A DNA stretch of 64,000 nucleotides, from assembly GCA_035772735.1 (NCBI GenBank), contig JASDFA010000007.1, positions 81,169,501 to 81,233,500 of the forward strand, written 5' to 3'. Positions 43,201-54,666 of the stretch are shown here, one piece after another; position 1 is the stretch's first letter; the number at the start of each line of letters is the position of its first letter. Source of the stretch: Datura wrightii. Its lineage: Eukaryota > Streptophyta > Magnoliopsida > Solanales > Solanaceae. Both the position numbers and the translations under genes were made by a program. Under the pieces are notes generated by a model, which searched no databases, was not told the DNA's origin, and was given only the letters and a program-made list of their open reading frames with translations.

Positions 43201-44957
43201 GGATGGATAACTATTGTAAGGAATTTTCATTTCGTTGTTCTCATTTACCCTTATTTAGATTAAAATTGTTTTCTAGCGTTAAGTTCATTTGCGTGTCATC
43301 TTCTTGCCTTTTTACAAATTTCACATAGAAACTAGAATTTTGAACACATTTGATATCACATGAATGAAATAATATAAAGTACCAGCTCACGGTGCCCATG
43401 CTGAGGGGACTTCAGACTCAATTTACAACTACGACCATAATCGTAAACAATACGCCTTCCACTTCACATTGGTTCACTGCAAGCATATTTAACTTTTCAA
43501 GCCCTCTATGAAGTATTTCTAATACATTGGGAAGAATCATGTATGCCTCAATAGGAACACAAAACATAGGAACATTAACCCGATCAACAACAAGATTTCG
43601 TGCTTGGAAAATAAGAATAGGGATGCCTTTACATACCTCACTTCGTCAAGTCTTTTTAGCCAATTTCTTCCGCTTGCTAGAAACTCCGACACCTTCAACT
43701 TCCTTACTTACACTACATGGAATGAGTACTGTTTATGCCAAGTTCCAAGTCACAATTCATGTCCCAAAATGTAAAACCAAACAGCCACATCATAATATAA
43801 TTTTCAGCAATCCTACGTACCTTAGGCGTCTTAAACTTGAGGCAATTCAAGAGAGTTTCGCTTACGCGCTTTTGGTGTTTAACCTCCCCAAAGGTGTGGT
43901 GTATTCCTCCCATATTTTGGATAAATTCCAGCATCTATACAGCTGTAACAACCTCCCAAAAACGGGCAGAAGCATCAGTCAAATATCACATAAAACACAT
44001 ATAGACTTTATGTCATTTCCTTACTTTAGCTTTTGAATTTGAGTGGATAAACCAAGTAGGAACACTTACCTTTAACTTGTGTATAAACCCTGCCCATATG
44101 GGGTTCCTCTTCAGCTAAATTCCGTTCCAAAAATGTAACAACCATGCTGCCAAACCGTAGCAACAACACACACCCACTCAACACATAAGTTCCAATTTCA
44201 CTTCCAACATAACTTGTTAATTCATGATAATTTAAAGAGTAAAACCACCACCTCCTTTTGTACTCAACTCTCACCAATATGGAGGTAGAACTTCACCTTC
44301 CTACTGCCCAAAAATGCAGTATCTTGACAGCCAAAAATGAAGCAACTCGACAATTAGAAGCTCACAACATAAGAAACCATTTCCAACCTTGGACTATAAG
44401 GAAATTTGACCTATCCATACAATTTATTACCTGGGATTTGTTTTCACCATTGGATGGAGCTCTTAATTCTGTGAATTTGAAAAAAAAAATGAAGTGAAAC
44501 GGAGTAGAAATGAGCTTTTTAGCTCAAAATTACTTCATATAGGCAAGCTGGGCGGTGCCCGCGTGTGGCGTCCGTGCGACGTGCCCTCGCGCGCGCGCTT
44601 GTGCCAGCTGCCTACCTGTCTCGGCGCCCGCGCGCATGGGCGTTTTTCCAACCGACAATGCTGTCTTCAAACGAGCATAACATTTTACTCTGAACTCCGA
44701 TTGACGAGAGGTTTTTTTCACTGTAAACTAGACTCAAATACCTATCATTTGATATTTTATCGAACTTCTGGATCATTATATGTTTGTAGATATGACTATT
44801 TAAAGTTGAACCTTATTTACAAACTTCACACACTCTTCGCTTTTCCCTTTGCACATGTTTCCCTCCTCACCTACGGACAACACACGATCCATAATTCCCT
44901 TAATATGACATATAACCATCAAATAATCATCAAAAGAAAAATTTCCGGGGTGTAACA
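40243..44957 (-). repeat. 5' LTR of F (4715 bp)
   Basis: Longer copy of the F LTR, ending GGTGTAACA on the plus strand. By eye it differs from the other copy by several percent, so insertion is older than that of A-B. Confidence 0.85.
41051..41438. repeat. 39-bp minisatellite, ten copies, in LTR of F
   Basis: Head-to-tail units with the core CCAGCCGGTGTGCAATACCG then GGGTAAAATAAAAACATCT, starting at 41051, 41090, 41129, 41168, 41207, 41246 (37 bp), 41283, 41322, 41361 and 41400. Since 39 is a multiple of three, a repetitive 13-residue frame appears on the minus strand, which is not a gene. Absent from the other LTR. Confidence 0.9.
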
Positions 44958-44962
44958 TGAGA

Positions 44963-46380
44963 TTACATATCCAGTTTGCAAGAAATGTGGAAGGAAATAA
45001 CCCAAAAATTTCTTGATCGGTAGGGATGTCTAGCTATAGAATTTGAGACTATCCATCAGCCCGACAAAGAAACGTTAGTGGTCATACTTATCCAGCTTGC
45101 AAGAGCTATGAAAAGAACCACTTAGAAAATTTCTTGGTGGGTTAAGATGCTTACTTTAGGTTGGGAAAGACCGGTCATATGCGCAGGATTATCCAGGAAC
45201 CAATCGGGGAGAAGGTAGAAGAGCCCTAGACACTTCTTCAGTAGCTCCGACAGCTCGCCCACCTCAGCAAGGCACATCAGCTGGTGCAGATAGTGGACAG
45301 CGCCAGGATCGAGAGTGCTCTCCAGATGTAGTCACAGATATGTTGTGAGTTTCTCAGGTTGATACTTGCATATTGTTAGGCCTAGAAGCCATAGTATAGG
45401 GTATAAGATTCCTTTCAACATCCTGGTATGGGATTTATCCCATGGACAGTACGAAATGGTTATAAGTATGAAATCTCCAGTGGTAGATTTAGGAGCATAT
45501 GGAAAGTCAAGAGTTGGTGATGTTATCCTAGCTTTAAGAAAGGATCCAAGAGCCTTAGAATGATGAGTTTAAGCAACGGGGAAGATGATAAATTGAAAGG
45601 CCAAGTCAAGTCTTGAGTTTTCTAGTAGAGGAGTTGCATAAAGAGTAGCTAAGGGATGTCGATCCTTTCCTGTTCAGATGGTTTCCTTACGTTTTAGTCG
45701 GTGCTACATTCTACTCATGCTTATGTTCAGATTCCCAGGATTTTTGATAACCACTTATGACAGCGATCCTAGTCTTACTCCATGATTCCATGAATCTTAG
45801 CTTCATGTCATGAGACTTTTTATGTATGTACACTCATGTCTCTCAGCATGCTCAGCTCTATGAACTCGGTCCTTAATATTTTCCTTAACGGCTCATAAGA
45901 TCGTGTTATACAAGGTATATCCCAGCTTAGATTTCTTAAATGATTCGTGCTCACGATTTTCTTACCTTAAAACCCTATGTACACTTACCCATCATAAAGA
46001 TGATGATCCCATTGTGTATGTTCGGGATGAATTCCTGTTCATGCCTTAGATACCCTGTGGATGGAAGTTCATGAACTACATGTTATTAGTCAGGCCCGGG
46101 GGGATAGGAAGGTTATTGGGTAGTATAAGCTTCAGAAGAGCCTCGAGATGATTATAGTATTGGGCTCGAATGAAGTGGTAGTGTATCATTGAACTATTAT
46201 AATATGTACCAAGGGCATTTAGGTCAAAGCTTGAGGTTAAGCGGGGGTCTCAATAAGGAGAAGTAGTATTCTTGGGGGATAACTTTAAATTGCAAAAGGT
46301 GTAGCCTAGTTAGGCCTGAAAGTGAAGGAAAGTATGTTGCTGGACTCAAACTTTATTAAGGAATTGGGGCTTAGAGAGAA
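44963..46380 (+). pseudogene. gag end and decayed pol of D
   Basis: PVCKKCGRK near 44975 and a second cysteine-containing copy near 45095 resemble zinc knuckles. RPPQQGTSAGADSGQRQD and SPDVVTDML (about 45255-45345) mark the gag end and protease start. After 45500 no frame holds; reverse transcriptase and RNase H motifs are not visible and much of pol seems deleted or replaced by noncoding sequence. Confidence 0.55.
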
Positions 46381-47514
46381 GTATAGGCTGAGGAGGTGGA
46401 ACATCAGAGACTCGGAGGTATGCTACAGGATATCAGCATTCCTACTTAGAAGTGGGAAGAGATAAATATGGATTTCATTATAGGGATTCCTCGTACACAC
46501 TGACAGCATGACTCGATATGGGTGATTGTGGACCGGATGACCAAGTCAGCCCATTTCCTACCAGTCAAGACTATAGATGCAGTTGAGGATAATGCTAGAT
46601 GGAGTTGGTTTGATTGCATGGAGTTCCTTTGTCTAGCACCTCAGATAGAGGCACTCAACTTACCTCTCAGTTTTGGAGGTCATTTCAGAAGGGTATTGGT
46701 ACTCAGGTGAAGCTTAGTACAGCTTTTCACCAAAGATAGGTGGTCAGGCTAAGAGGACCATTCAGACTCTAGAAGACATGTGAAGAGTGTGTGAGATTTA
46801 TTTCAAGATAGTTGGGATGATGACTTGCCTCTCATCAAGTTTTCCTATAGTAACAGTTATCACTCCAGCATTCAGATAGCTCCATTTGAGGCTCTTTATA
46901 GGTGGAGGTGTAGATCACCGGTTGGATGGGTCAAAGTAGGTGAGCCTATGTTGATAGGGCTAGATTCAGCTCACAAGGCCATGGAGAGGGTTCAGCTTAT
47001 TAGAGAAAGGCTGAAACCAGCTCTGAATCATCAGAAATCTTATGCAGATGTTAGGGGGAGAGAGCTTGAGTTCAAGGTCAATGATTGGGTGTTTATAAAG
47101 GTGTCTACCACGAAAGGATTTGTGAGATTCAATAAGAGAGGAAAGCTTAGTCCCTTCTATGTTAGTCCTTATAGGATTCTGAGGAGAGTTGGCAAGGCAG
47201 CATATGAGTTGGAGATACCAGCTGAGTTAGCCTCAATGCACCTAGTTTTCCATGTGTCTCTATTGCAAAATTGCATTAGTGATCCAGCTTTAGTTGTTCT
47301 AATGGAGAGCACTGGGGTAAAGGATAGCCTTATTTATGAGGAGGTTACGGTTGAGATCCTTGATTGTAAGGTTTGGAAGTTGAAGAATGAGGAAGTAGCT
47401 TCAGTGAAGGTTTTGTACAAAAATTAGCTTTTTGAGGGAGCTAAATGGGAAGCCAAAGCAGATATAATGGCAAAATACCCGCATCTTTTCCCTTTAAACT
47501 CAGTTTCAGTTTGA
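46381..47514 (+). pseudogene. Integrase and chromodomain of D
   Basis: Integrase core begins near HQRLGGMLQDI (46400), first catalytic Asp in INMDFIIGIP (about 46466), then DRMTKSAHFLPVKT (46534) and SDRGTQLTSQFWRSF (about 46640-46685). The catalytic Glu in the usual GQAERT motif is Lys here (AAG at 46751). The C-terminal part is open from 46825 to 47427, with KLSPFYVSPYRILRRVGK (GPY/F module) and FHVSLLQNCI, then a chromodomain-like end (VEILDCKVWKLKN, VKVLYKN, AKWEAKA, YPHLF). A TAG at 47425 and several frame changes break it. Product would have inserted cDNA, with the chromodomain steering to heterochromatin; this copy is inactive. Confidence 0.85.
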
Positions 47515-47745
47515 GGTACCAGTTTTCTCCTTAGTACTCTATTCTGTTTCAAGAAAAGTACATGTCTCTCAGTCCCTTTCATGTCATAGTATGCATGTAT
47601 GTTTTATGAATCCGGTTCATTCATGTATCTTAGTTTGGAGTCAGTCACTCTATTAATTTTCAGCTATAGTTATTCAGTTTTGGGTTTACAGTTCCTTCCT
47701 TATCCTTTTAGTATGCTTAATCTACATTTGAGGATAAATGTTCCC

Positions 47746-47758
47746 AAGGGGGAGATAA
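47746..47758 (+). other. Polypurine tract of D
   Basis: AAGGGGGAGATAA directly before the LTR start TGTAACATCCC. Confidence 0.8.
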
Positions 47759-50700
47759 TGTAACATCCCAAAAGTCCCTAAGACTAGACCCAAGACTAGT
47801 GGGTTGAGATATTTTAACGCCTCGGACTCAGGCTAAGTTGGGAACCATTCCTGAAATGTGGAGAGACCTGAGCCTGATGAATTCTATGGAAACTAGGTAG
47901 TAATATCAATTCTCGAGTGTGAGAAGTGCATTGGATACAAATTAGGGTCATAAGGGACCTCTAACACAAGTTGAGTTGAGAGCCTTCTTACCGATTGAGT
48001 TTTCATAAAAGTTCTTGCAAGGGTCAAATTCAAATAACTATGACTCCCTTTTTACAAAGTATTTTTGGGTGATTCAATACATCAAATTGAATCCCTTTGA
48101 GTCTTCTTTCCAATGTATTTGACCTTGCATCAATCGGAGTTTGGAGTAAAAATTTATGAGACGTTTAGTGAAACTGCACCAAATCACAGAATGATTCATC
48201 AGGTGAGTCGTTAAGTCGCCTAACGAGTCGTTAAGTGGCAAAAATTGGTGGAAAACTCGAATTTCAGAGAGTCTTGATGACTGGTTAAGTGAACCGTTAA
48301 GTGACATGATGAATTGTCAAGTAAGGCGTCAAGAAAAGATCAGAAAGTTGGAAAATGTCCCCAGTAGCCAAGAGAGGTCTTAAAGACTCATTAAGTGGCC
48401 TAACGGATCGTTGGGTGATCCGTCAGATCCAGCAGAGTTGACTTTTCTACCGGATTATTAAGGGCATTTTCGTAATTTTTTAAGTTCCTAAATCCTAAAC
48501 TATGTTGTTTTGAACATCAAAAAGGGTATTTGGAGGGTTTAATCCATTCCTAACCCTCATTCTACTTCTAACACTCCAAATTGAAGATTAAATCCTCTCA
48601 AGACCACCTAGGGTTCTTCATCACTTTCTTCCCCAAATTCTCTTGGGTCTTTAAGTAAAGTTATAGATTCTTCAAGCTAAGGTATGTAGGGTTATGAATG
48701 GGGGAAATTCTTCCACCCTCATGCTTAATTTCATCCCTATTCTATGAGTTCAAGTCTCCAAGCATGTTATGTTGAAATTATAGGGTTTCATCCAATTTCA
48801 TGAAATCTTCCATTCTATCTCCATAGGTTTAATTCCCTCATGTTTCAATTGATGATTTATGGCTATTAGGGCAGATTTGACTTTCAATTTACTTACTAAT
48901 TCATGATTTCAAGTTTGTGAAGATTATGTCCTATTATGCATGATTTATGAATTTCAAGCTTATGACCCCATGATTTCAAAGTTATGAAGTTTTATTCAAC
49001 CATGTATTATTTTCATTTAATTCAAGTTCAAGTATCATGGCCAACTCTATGGCATCTTTGCATGAATATTTCACACATGTCAATTATGTTTATGATTTCA
49101 TCTTTCGGCTAGCCCATGCAAGTTCAAGCATTTTTTCATGACAATGTTTATGAGTCATGTTCATGTTTTTGGGAGTAGTGTCTAGCACTGAGTAGGCAAG
49201 GGGTTTAGGCAAACCCCGAGTCTCAAAAACTACATGCCACCGTAGGCATATATACATATTCAAATCCTACAGGGATTCACAAGTGATATCACGCCTTAAT
49301 CATTCCTTGGCTTGGCAAGCTTGGAACGGCTCTACCAACTTGAGCGGGATAGTTGGGCATTATGTAAGCTCTCTCATGATGGTGTCCGTTATGATGTTAC
49401 GACCCGAACATAGGCCTATAGGAGAAAAGGGGCTCGTCGGGAAGAGGAGTGTACCATGAGAGAAGCAAGGAGGTCAACCTATTTCAAATATACAACATGG
49501 ATTCTGGCAATGTAGTTGGACTCTCATGTCGATCCAATTGATAGAGACACGGGACAAGGAACCCCGAGAGGCTCCAAGTCAACTCATGGCATGAACATAG
49601 TAGCTAAGAACATACAACTAGCGGAAATTGAAATAATAAAACATGCTTAAGTAGAAGTCTACTTATATATCAATCTAAAATGGAATCAACACTGACAAGC
49701 TAGTTTCTACATATAGTTTGAAAAGCCTCTATCATAACTGATGAGCTGATGGGACAGCATCCCCAACTAGCTCGACAAAATTTTGAAAATGAAATAACAT
49801 ATCAATGGATAACTGAATGTCCTCGAAGGATGACGACTCATCAACACTGGCTAAACAGGCCTGAGGGAAAGCAGGACTAATGATGCGGCTGAGACTGATC
49901 CCTCGGACCTGTATCATGAAATGATACAACATAGAATATGCGGTCAGTACTTGCAATGTACTAAGTATGCAAGGTAAGTAAAATGGACAGTTAAAAGATA
50001 TAAGAGTTCATAAGAGTAGGACAACATGAACATGAAGTAAATATCATAATATAAACATGAGGGTTCAAGGTTTTCAAACCATTCATAATCTAGTCATAAT
50101 CATAGTCATAAGAGATACCTTATAAAACATAACTTGAGCAAAAGTAACATAAACATTAAAATGCATAAATCATGAGGAACAATGGGAGAATTTGTCTTAA
50201 TATTCAGCATCAAGATAGAGCTTACATGATCCCCAACTATCTCTCTTAAGTGGGCAAAACTGTCCCAGGCTTGCCAGGTAAGGGACGTGCATGATGTGAT
50301 ATTACAGGGATCCAGAAATATAGGTATATACATATGGTGGCACGTAGTTTTGAGACCATGGGGTTACCTAAATGTCGGGTCTACTCGGTGCTAGACACTG
50401 CTCCTAAAAACATGCACATGAGGCTCATATCATAATCATAAAGTTATTCATGAAGTTCATGGCCAAATAAATAATAACATTCTTGATCATACTTGAAATA
50501 CATGATTAGCCATGGATAAGGCCCGTGAGTCGGCCAAAAGTTATAAATTCATAAATCATGAAGAACATGCATATTTTTGGATAATTTATATACTTGAAAT
50601 TCATAAATCCATGAAGAGTACTTGAAGAGAAATCATATCATAAATCATAATTTCATAATCTAGGGTTAGGAAGATCAAAATCATAATAGAATCATAACTT

Positions 50701-52372
50701 GACTTTTCATGAAACTGCATAATTGTGCATATATTGACTTGAATTTGAAATCATAAAAATTATAACCAATTTAAGTATAAATTCTGCCCATAGATGTTAA
50801 AACAACATTTAGAACATGAAGGGAATTGACCCATAATTAAATAAAAGAGGATTCCATAAATTTGGGCTTAAACCCCCATAAGATCATCAAATTACTTTAA
50901 TACTTAAATTCATAAACATAGAGGGGAATTGGGGCATGAGAGTGAAGAGAAACTCTCATTCACAATCCTACATACCTGGGTAATCTGATCTGACACTCTC
51001 CCTTGAAAGCCCAAAGGAATTGGAGAAGGAATAGGGGAATTTCTTAAGCTTGATCTCCAATGGAACACTCTAAACTTGCATGCATGGAATGGAAAATCTT
51101 ATGATAGGTTAAGTACTCTTAAAACCCTTCTAACTAAGCTAAAAACATAGTATTTTAGGACCTTAGAGCTTAAGATTTACAAAAATAATCTTAATGAAAA
51201 ATATGAAAATTTAACACTGCCAGTCATCACGGGCCTCACCACAAGTCGTACCATGAAGTAACGACCAGTTGTCGCCACTCGTGATCACCACTGGACACTT
51301 GGAAACTTACTATATTCTCACCACGACTTCATCCCACGACTTGTGGTTCCCTGCCACAAGCGGTAACATCACCCGTGACTTCATCTCCCCCACGACACTG
51401 ACCACGAGTCATACCCACATACCACAACTTGTGGTGTGACTCGTGGTATAGACCCTAGACTTCATGTCTTCTTCATGACTCCTCCTACGACTCATCCTTT
51501 CTTCCCACGAGTCGTTCTGAGTTAAATTCTCTAATTTTTCTGCTATTCCCATTTCAAATCCAGATTCTAATCTTAGGCACTTACGGGGTATTACATATGA
51601 CGAGTCTCCCATTGTTCCTCATGTTTTAAGTTATTCATGTTCATGACTTACAATACTATATTTTATGGTACAATTGACCCATCGATTAATTTATGAGCTT
51701 TTACTCATGATCTCAACTATGGTACATTATATGATTTCTATTTCTAAACCTTGGGTCATTATGATTCAACTTAATGACGAATATCTCATGATTTTGATTA
51801 CTTCAAGAATATGACTTTTAGCATATTGTCCTTACTCTTATGCTAGCTTATTTATTATTCATGATTTTAGACTATCATTTTACTAGAATGTTTTACTTTC
51901 TCAACATACTCAGTACATTCAAAGTACTGACCACATGCTCTATGCTATATCGTCCCATGATATAGGTTCAGGTGATCAGTCTCAGTCCCGTGGTTAGATA
52001 CGTTTCGGACTCAATCAGCTAGCAATGGTAAGTCCTCATCTTGCGAGGACTAGAGTTATCAACTTCATTTTAGTTTTTTTTTACCTTATTTCAATTTTAG
52101 ACTTAGAGTTAGCTGGGGGATTGTCCCAGTAGCTCATCAGTTAGTAGAGGCTTTCAGACATGAAGTTAGTATGTTCATCTTTATGACTCAGTGTTTAAAT
52201 TATTAGATCATCTTGTTATTCATAAGTGAATGTTCTACATATCAGTTAGTTTCAGCTAAATTTTTCTTATAAACTATATTGTGTTAGTAGTATTAACTGA
52301 CATGGGTTAGATTGAAGTCATTCGTGTTCTAGGTCCTATGTCATGGTCTAAGGGTAGACTCGGGTCGTAACA
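47759..52372 (+). repeat. 3' LTR of D, interrupted by solo LTR G
   Basis: TGTAACATCCC to GGGTCGTAACA, 2408 bp without the insertion. Palindromes GTTAAGTCGCCTAAC (48210-48224), TTAAGTGGCCTAA (48391-48403) and GGATCGTTGGGTGATCC (48405-48421) lie about 450-660 bp in. Confidence 0.85.
49395..51595 (-). mobile_element. Solo LTR G
   Basis: 2201 bp, TGTTACGACCCG...GGGGTATTACA on the plus strand, flanked by TATGA at 49390-49394 and 51596-51600. The same D LTR position in the 5' copy (33980) is uninterrupted. I place it on the minus strand because TGTAATACCCCGTAAG is a usual LTR start. It has palindromes CCACGACTTGTGG (51334-51346) and CCACAACTTGTGG (51422-51434). No internal region, so it arose by LTR-LTR recombination. 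Confidence 0.85.
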
Positions 52373-52722
52373 GGTGTAGCATTGATAGATGTCAGGGCAG
52401 ACAACCCAAAGATGAGGGTCAACGATGAGGAGAAGACTTTCAAAGTGTACAAAGTACTCAATACCCCATCACACTACAGGGATCTCTTTATGATTACTAC
52501 ATTAACAGAGGATAGTGTGGGGTGGAGAAATGCAAGCTGACAAACCTTCATCTAAAGGCTCGTATTGAAAGTGAACCTGAGTCTGTAGTTGATAGACTGT
52601 AGTGTTATCCTGGTGGAGATGTGATGATGAAGAAGAGGGAGAGTGTGAAATTTGTTCCCTCAAGAGTTAAGAAAAGAAGAAGATTGTTCTCGAACGGGAA
52701 GAAGAGGTTGAGGACATCCTAA
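52373..52722 (+). pseudogene. Protease-end remnant of element E
   Basis: Starts inside GVALIDVRAD, equivalent to GGALIDVRAG of C at 30105, and follows C at about 90% identity by eye to the basic C-terminus and TAA (52720). One base is lost near 52515 and TAG stands at 52601 where C has CAG. The upstream part of E is gone. Confidence 0.75.
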
Positions 52723-52763
52723 AAGGGATGTACTTCATGTCATGCCGCGACATATAATCAGAC

Positions 52764-52789
52764 ACAACTTGGGAGGCAACTCAAGTTGT
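52764..52789 (+). other. AGGCAA-loop RNA hairpin, element E
   Basis: ACAACTTGGG-AGGCAA-CTCAAGTTGT: ten-pair stem with one G-U. Several pairs differ from those in A/B/H, with compensating changes. Confidence 0.65.
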
Positions 52790-54666
52790 ACAACAGGTTT
52801 ATATTTCTCTTTTACTTTATTGTTTTTAATTATCACCTTTGTTTTGTTTTTGTTCAGATGAGTTCAGATTGAGGGGAAGTCTGAGTACCCATAAAACGAA
52901 GCTAAGGAGCATGGTGAAGCATGGGTGTAGGGTGATCGACCTTTGTCACCAACCCTTGAGAACATGCTACTTGTTAGCCCTAGAGGTCTCAGGAAGTATC
53001 CCTAACCCTTATTTTGAGAGTAATTGATGCTTTGGGGACATAGCATATTTTTAAGTGTGGGGTGAGGGTAATTTAAAAATTTTGGTGTTGGATGAGGTTG
53101 AAGTGGGTGTTTAGTTATTTGAAAAGTGGAAGTAGAGAACACTGGAACCACCCTTTGTTTTTTCTTTTCGATTCTTTTCCAAAGGGGGACACTTTTAACT
53201 AAGAATAAATGTTTGATTTTTTGGTGAAATTTTGTTTTGAGTCATAGTTAGGGACTTCTCCTGATGATAGACGAATGACAACCATCTTGAGAAAAAAAAG
53301 TCATCAGGATTTTTCATTTGAACCCTTAACTGATTGAATGCTTGATGCTTTTGCTGATTGCTACACATGTCCAAAAGATGCAAGCGAGTCTTAAATGATA
53401 AGCATGTTATGTGAAGTGTATAATCTTGTAGAGACACCTAGGATCATGAATTTGACTCTTGTATACGTTGTGCTTAATTTTGAATTCATGTGGTTAGCTA
53501 AATTGAGATTCTATATGGTTCTATCTTGAATTAAACATGTGTAGTAAGTGTATGGGTTTTTGTATGTTCTATGCTATAATGTGATGTCTAGAACTTGTCC
53601 AGTGTGTTTGCAAAGCGAAATGAGGAATGTTAATGGTAGGAAATAATATAGACATATCTTTGAACAAACTTGCTTTTATCCTTCCCTTTACCCACCAAAA
53701 ATGCATGATCCTCGTTAGCCCCGCTAAGCCTTTAGCCTATTCATTGATGGTCACACAAGTAGCTTAACCCTTTTCTTTCAATTGACCTGAATTTATCCAA
53801 AACTCCTAAGAACTTAAGTGAAAAAGGTACAAGAGTAAAAGGAGTGAATGTTGAAAAAGGGGAGATACTTGGGCGTGAAAGTAAGAAAAAAAAGATTAAG
53901 GGTTCAAGTGTTTAAAATGCATATGTTGTTGGTAGGGAGTAGAAAAAGAACAAAAAAAGGGATTGAATTTTTTTTTACTTGAGTACTCCCTACTAATATA
54001 TGTGAAAATTGCTTAAAGAAATAGGGAAACAAAGGAAAAGGATAGATGAGAAGAGTAAAGGAAGAAGTAATTGATTGAAGATTGTGATTAATGAGAAAGT
54101 GGGATGTATTAAAAGCGCTTAGGGAAGATAGTCACCATTACTTGCCGGAATATTACCTACCCTTCCCTTATACAATATTACAATCCTAAAAGTCCTACTT
54201 GATCTTACTTTTATATGTTCCTAAATTAGTGGAGTAGTACACTAAAGTCAAGCTTATGGTTCATTATGTGTTATATTTGAAATCTTTTGTGAGAGTGAGC
54301 AGAATTTTATTCTCATACCCATATTTGTTATAATTTGTTCATTAGTGAGTGAAAATGGGTAACTCTCTTGATGTGACGGCACATGGTTGATGAAAGATAA
54401 GTTACATATTTGACCTCTTGATTAGTTAACTTGCATGAGTTTGTTGAGGTTATAGAGTCAGCTCTTGAGGCTAGCAGGTCTAACCTAGTTGCTCATGAAT
54501 TTACATGTGTGATATGTAACATCCCTGATAAGAACTTGTCATCTAGGTCAGTCTTTGTAGCCCTAAGTTGAGTGATCTTGCTTTAATTGGTAATTTTTAA
54601 GCCTTCTTGTAGCATGAGATGTAAAAGATTTTTTCGAGGACGAACAAGGTTTTAACTTTGGGTTAG
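52790..54666 (+). other. 3' noncoding region of element E
   Basis: Aligns with 30521-32402 of C. AAGTGTGGGGT at 53053-53063, the GATGATAGACGAATGAC block at about 53259, and an A/G-rich section (53810-54075). No gene. Confidence 0.6.

Larger units (their letters stand above)
35371..44957 (-). mobile_element. Non-autonomous LTR element F: very long LTRs, tiny internal region
   Basis: On the minus strand: 5' LTR 44957-40243, TGTTACACC...GCGTGACA, primer site for tRNA-Met (40238-40227), internal 862 bp, polypurine tract (39393-39381) and 3' LTR 39380-35371. It has no recognisable protein domain. LTRs of 4.0-4.7 kb with such a short interior resemble large retrotransposon derivatives (LARD-like) and need an outside source of enzymes. 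Confidence 0.8.
32774..52372 (+). mobile_element. Chromovirus D (Ty3/gypsy, Tekay/Del-like), 5' LTR truncated, with nested F and G
   Basis: 5' LTR remnant 32774-34750, tRNA-Met-type primer site, gag remnant, F insertion (35371-44957), remaining gag-pol, integrase with chromodomain, polypurine tract 47746-47758, 3' LTR 47759-52372 interrupted by G. Right of it the sequence falls into the protease region of E. The lineage is judged from the C-terminal integrase and chromodomain. Reverse transcriptase is not recognisable, so it was a defective copy or has lost it by deletion. Confidence 0.8.

Noticed and set aside
45366..45563. Short frame MHIVRPRSHSIGYK... as a gene
   Set aside because: Lies in decayed pol of D; fragment of the protease region in a broken frame.
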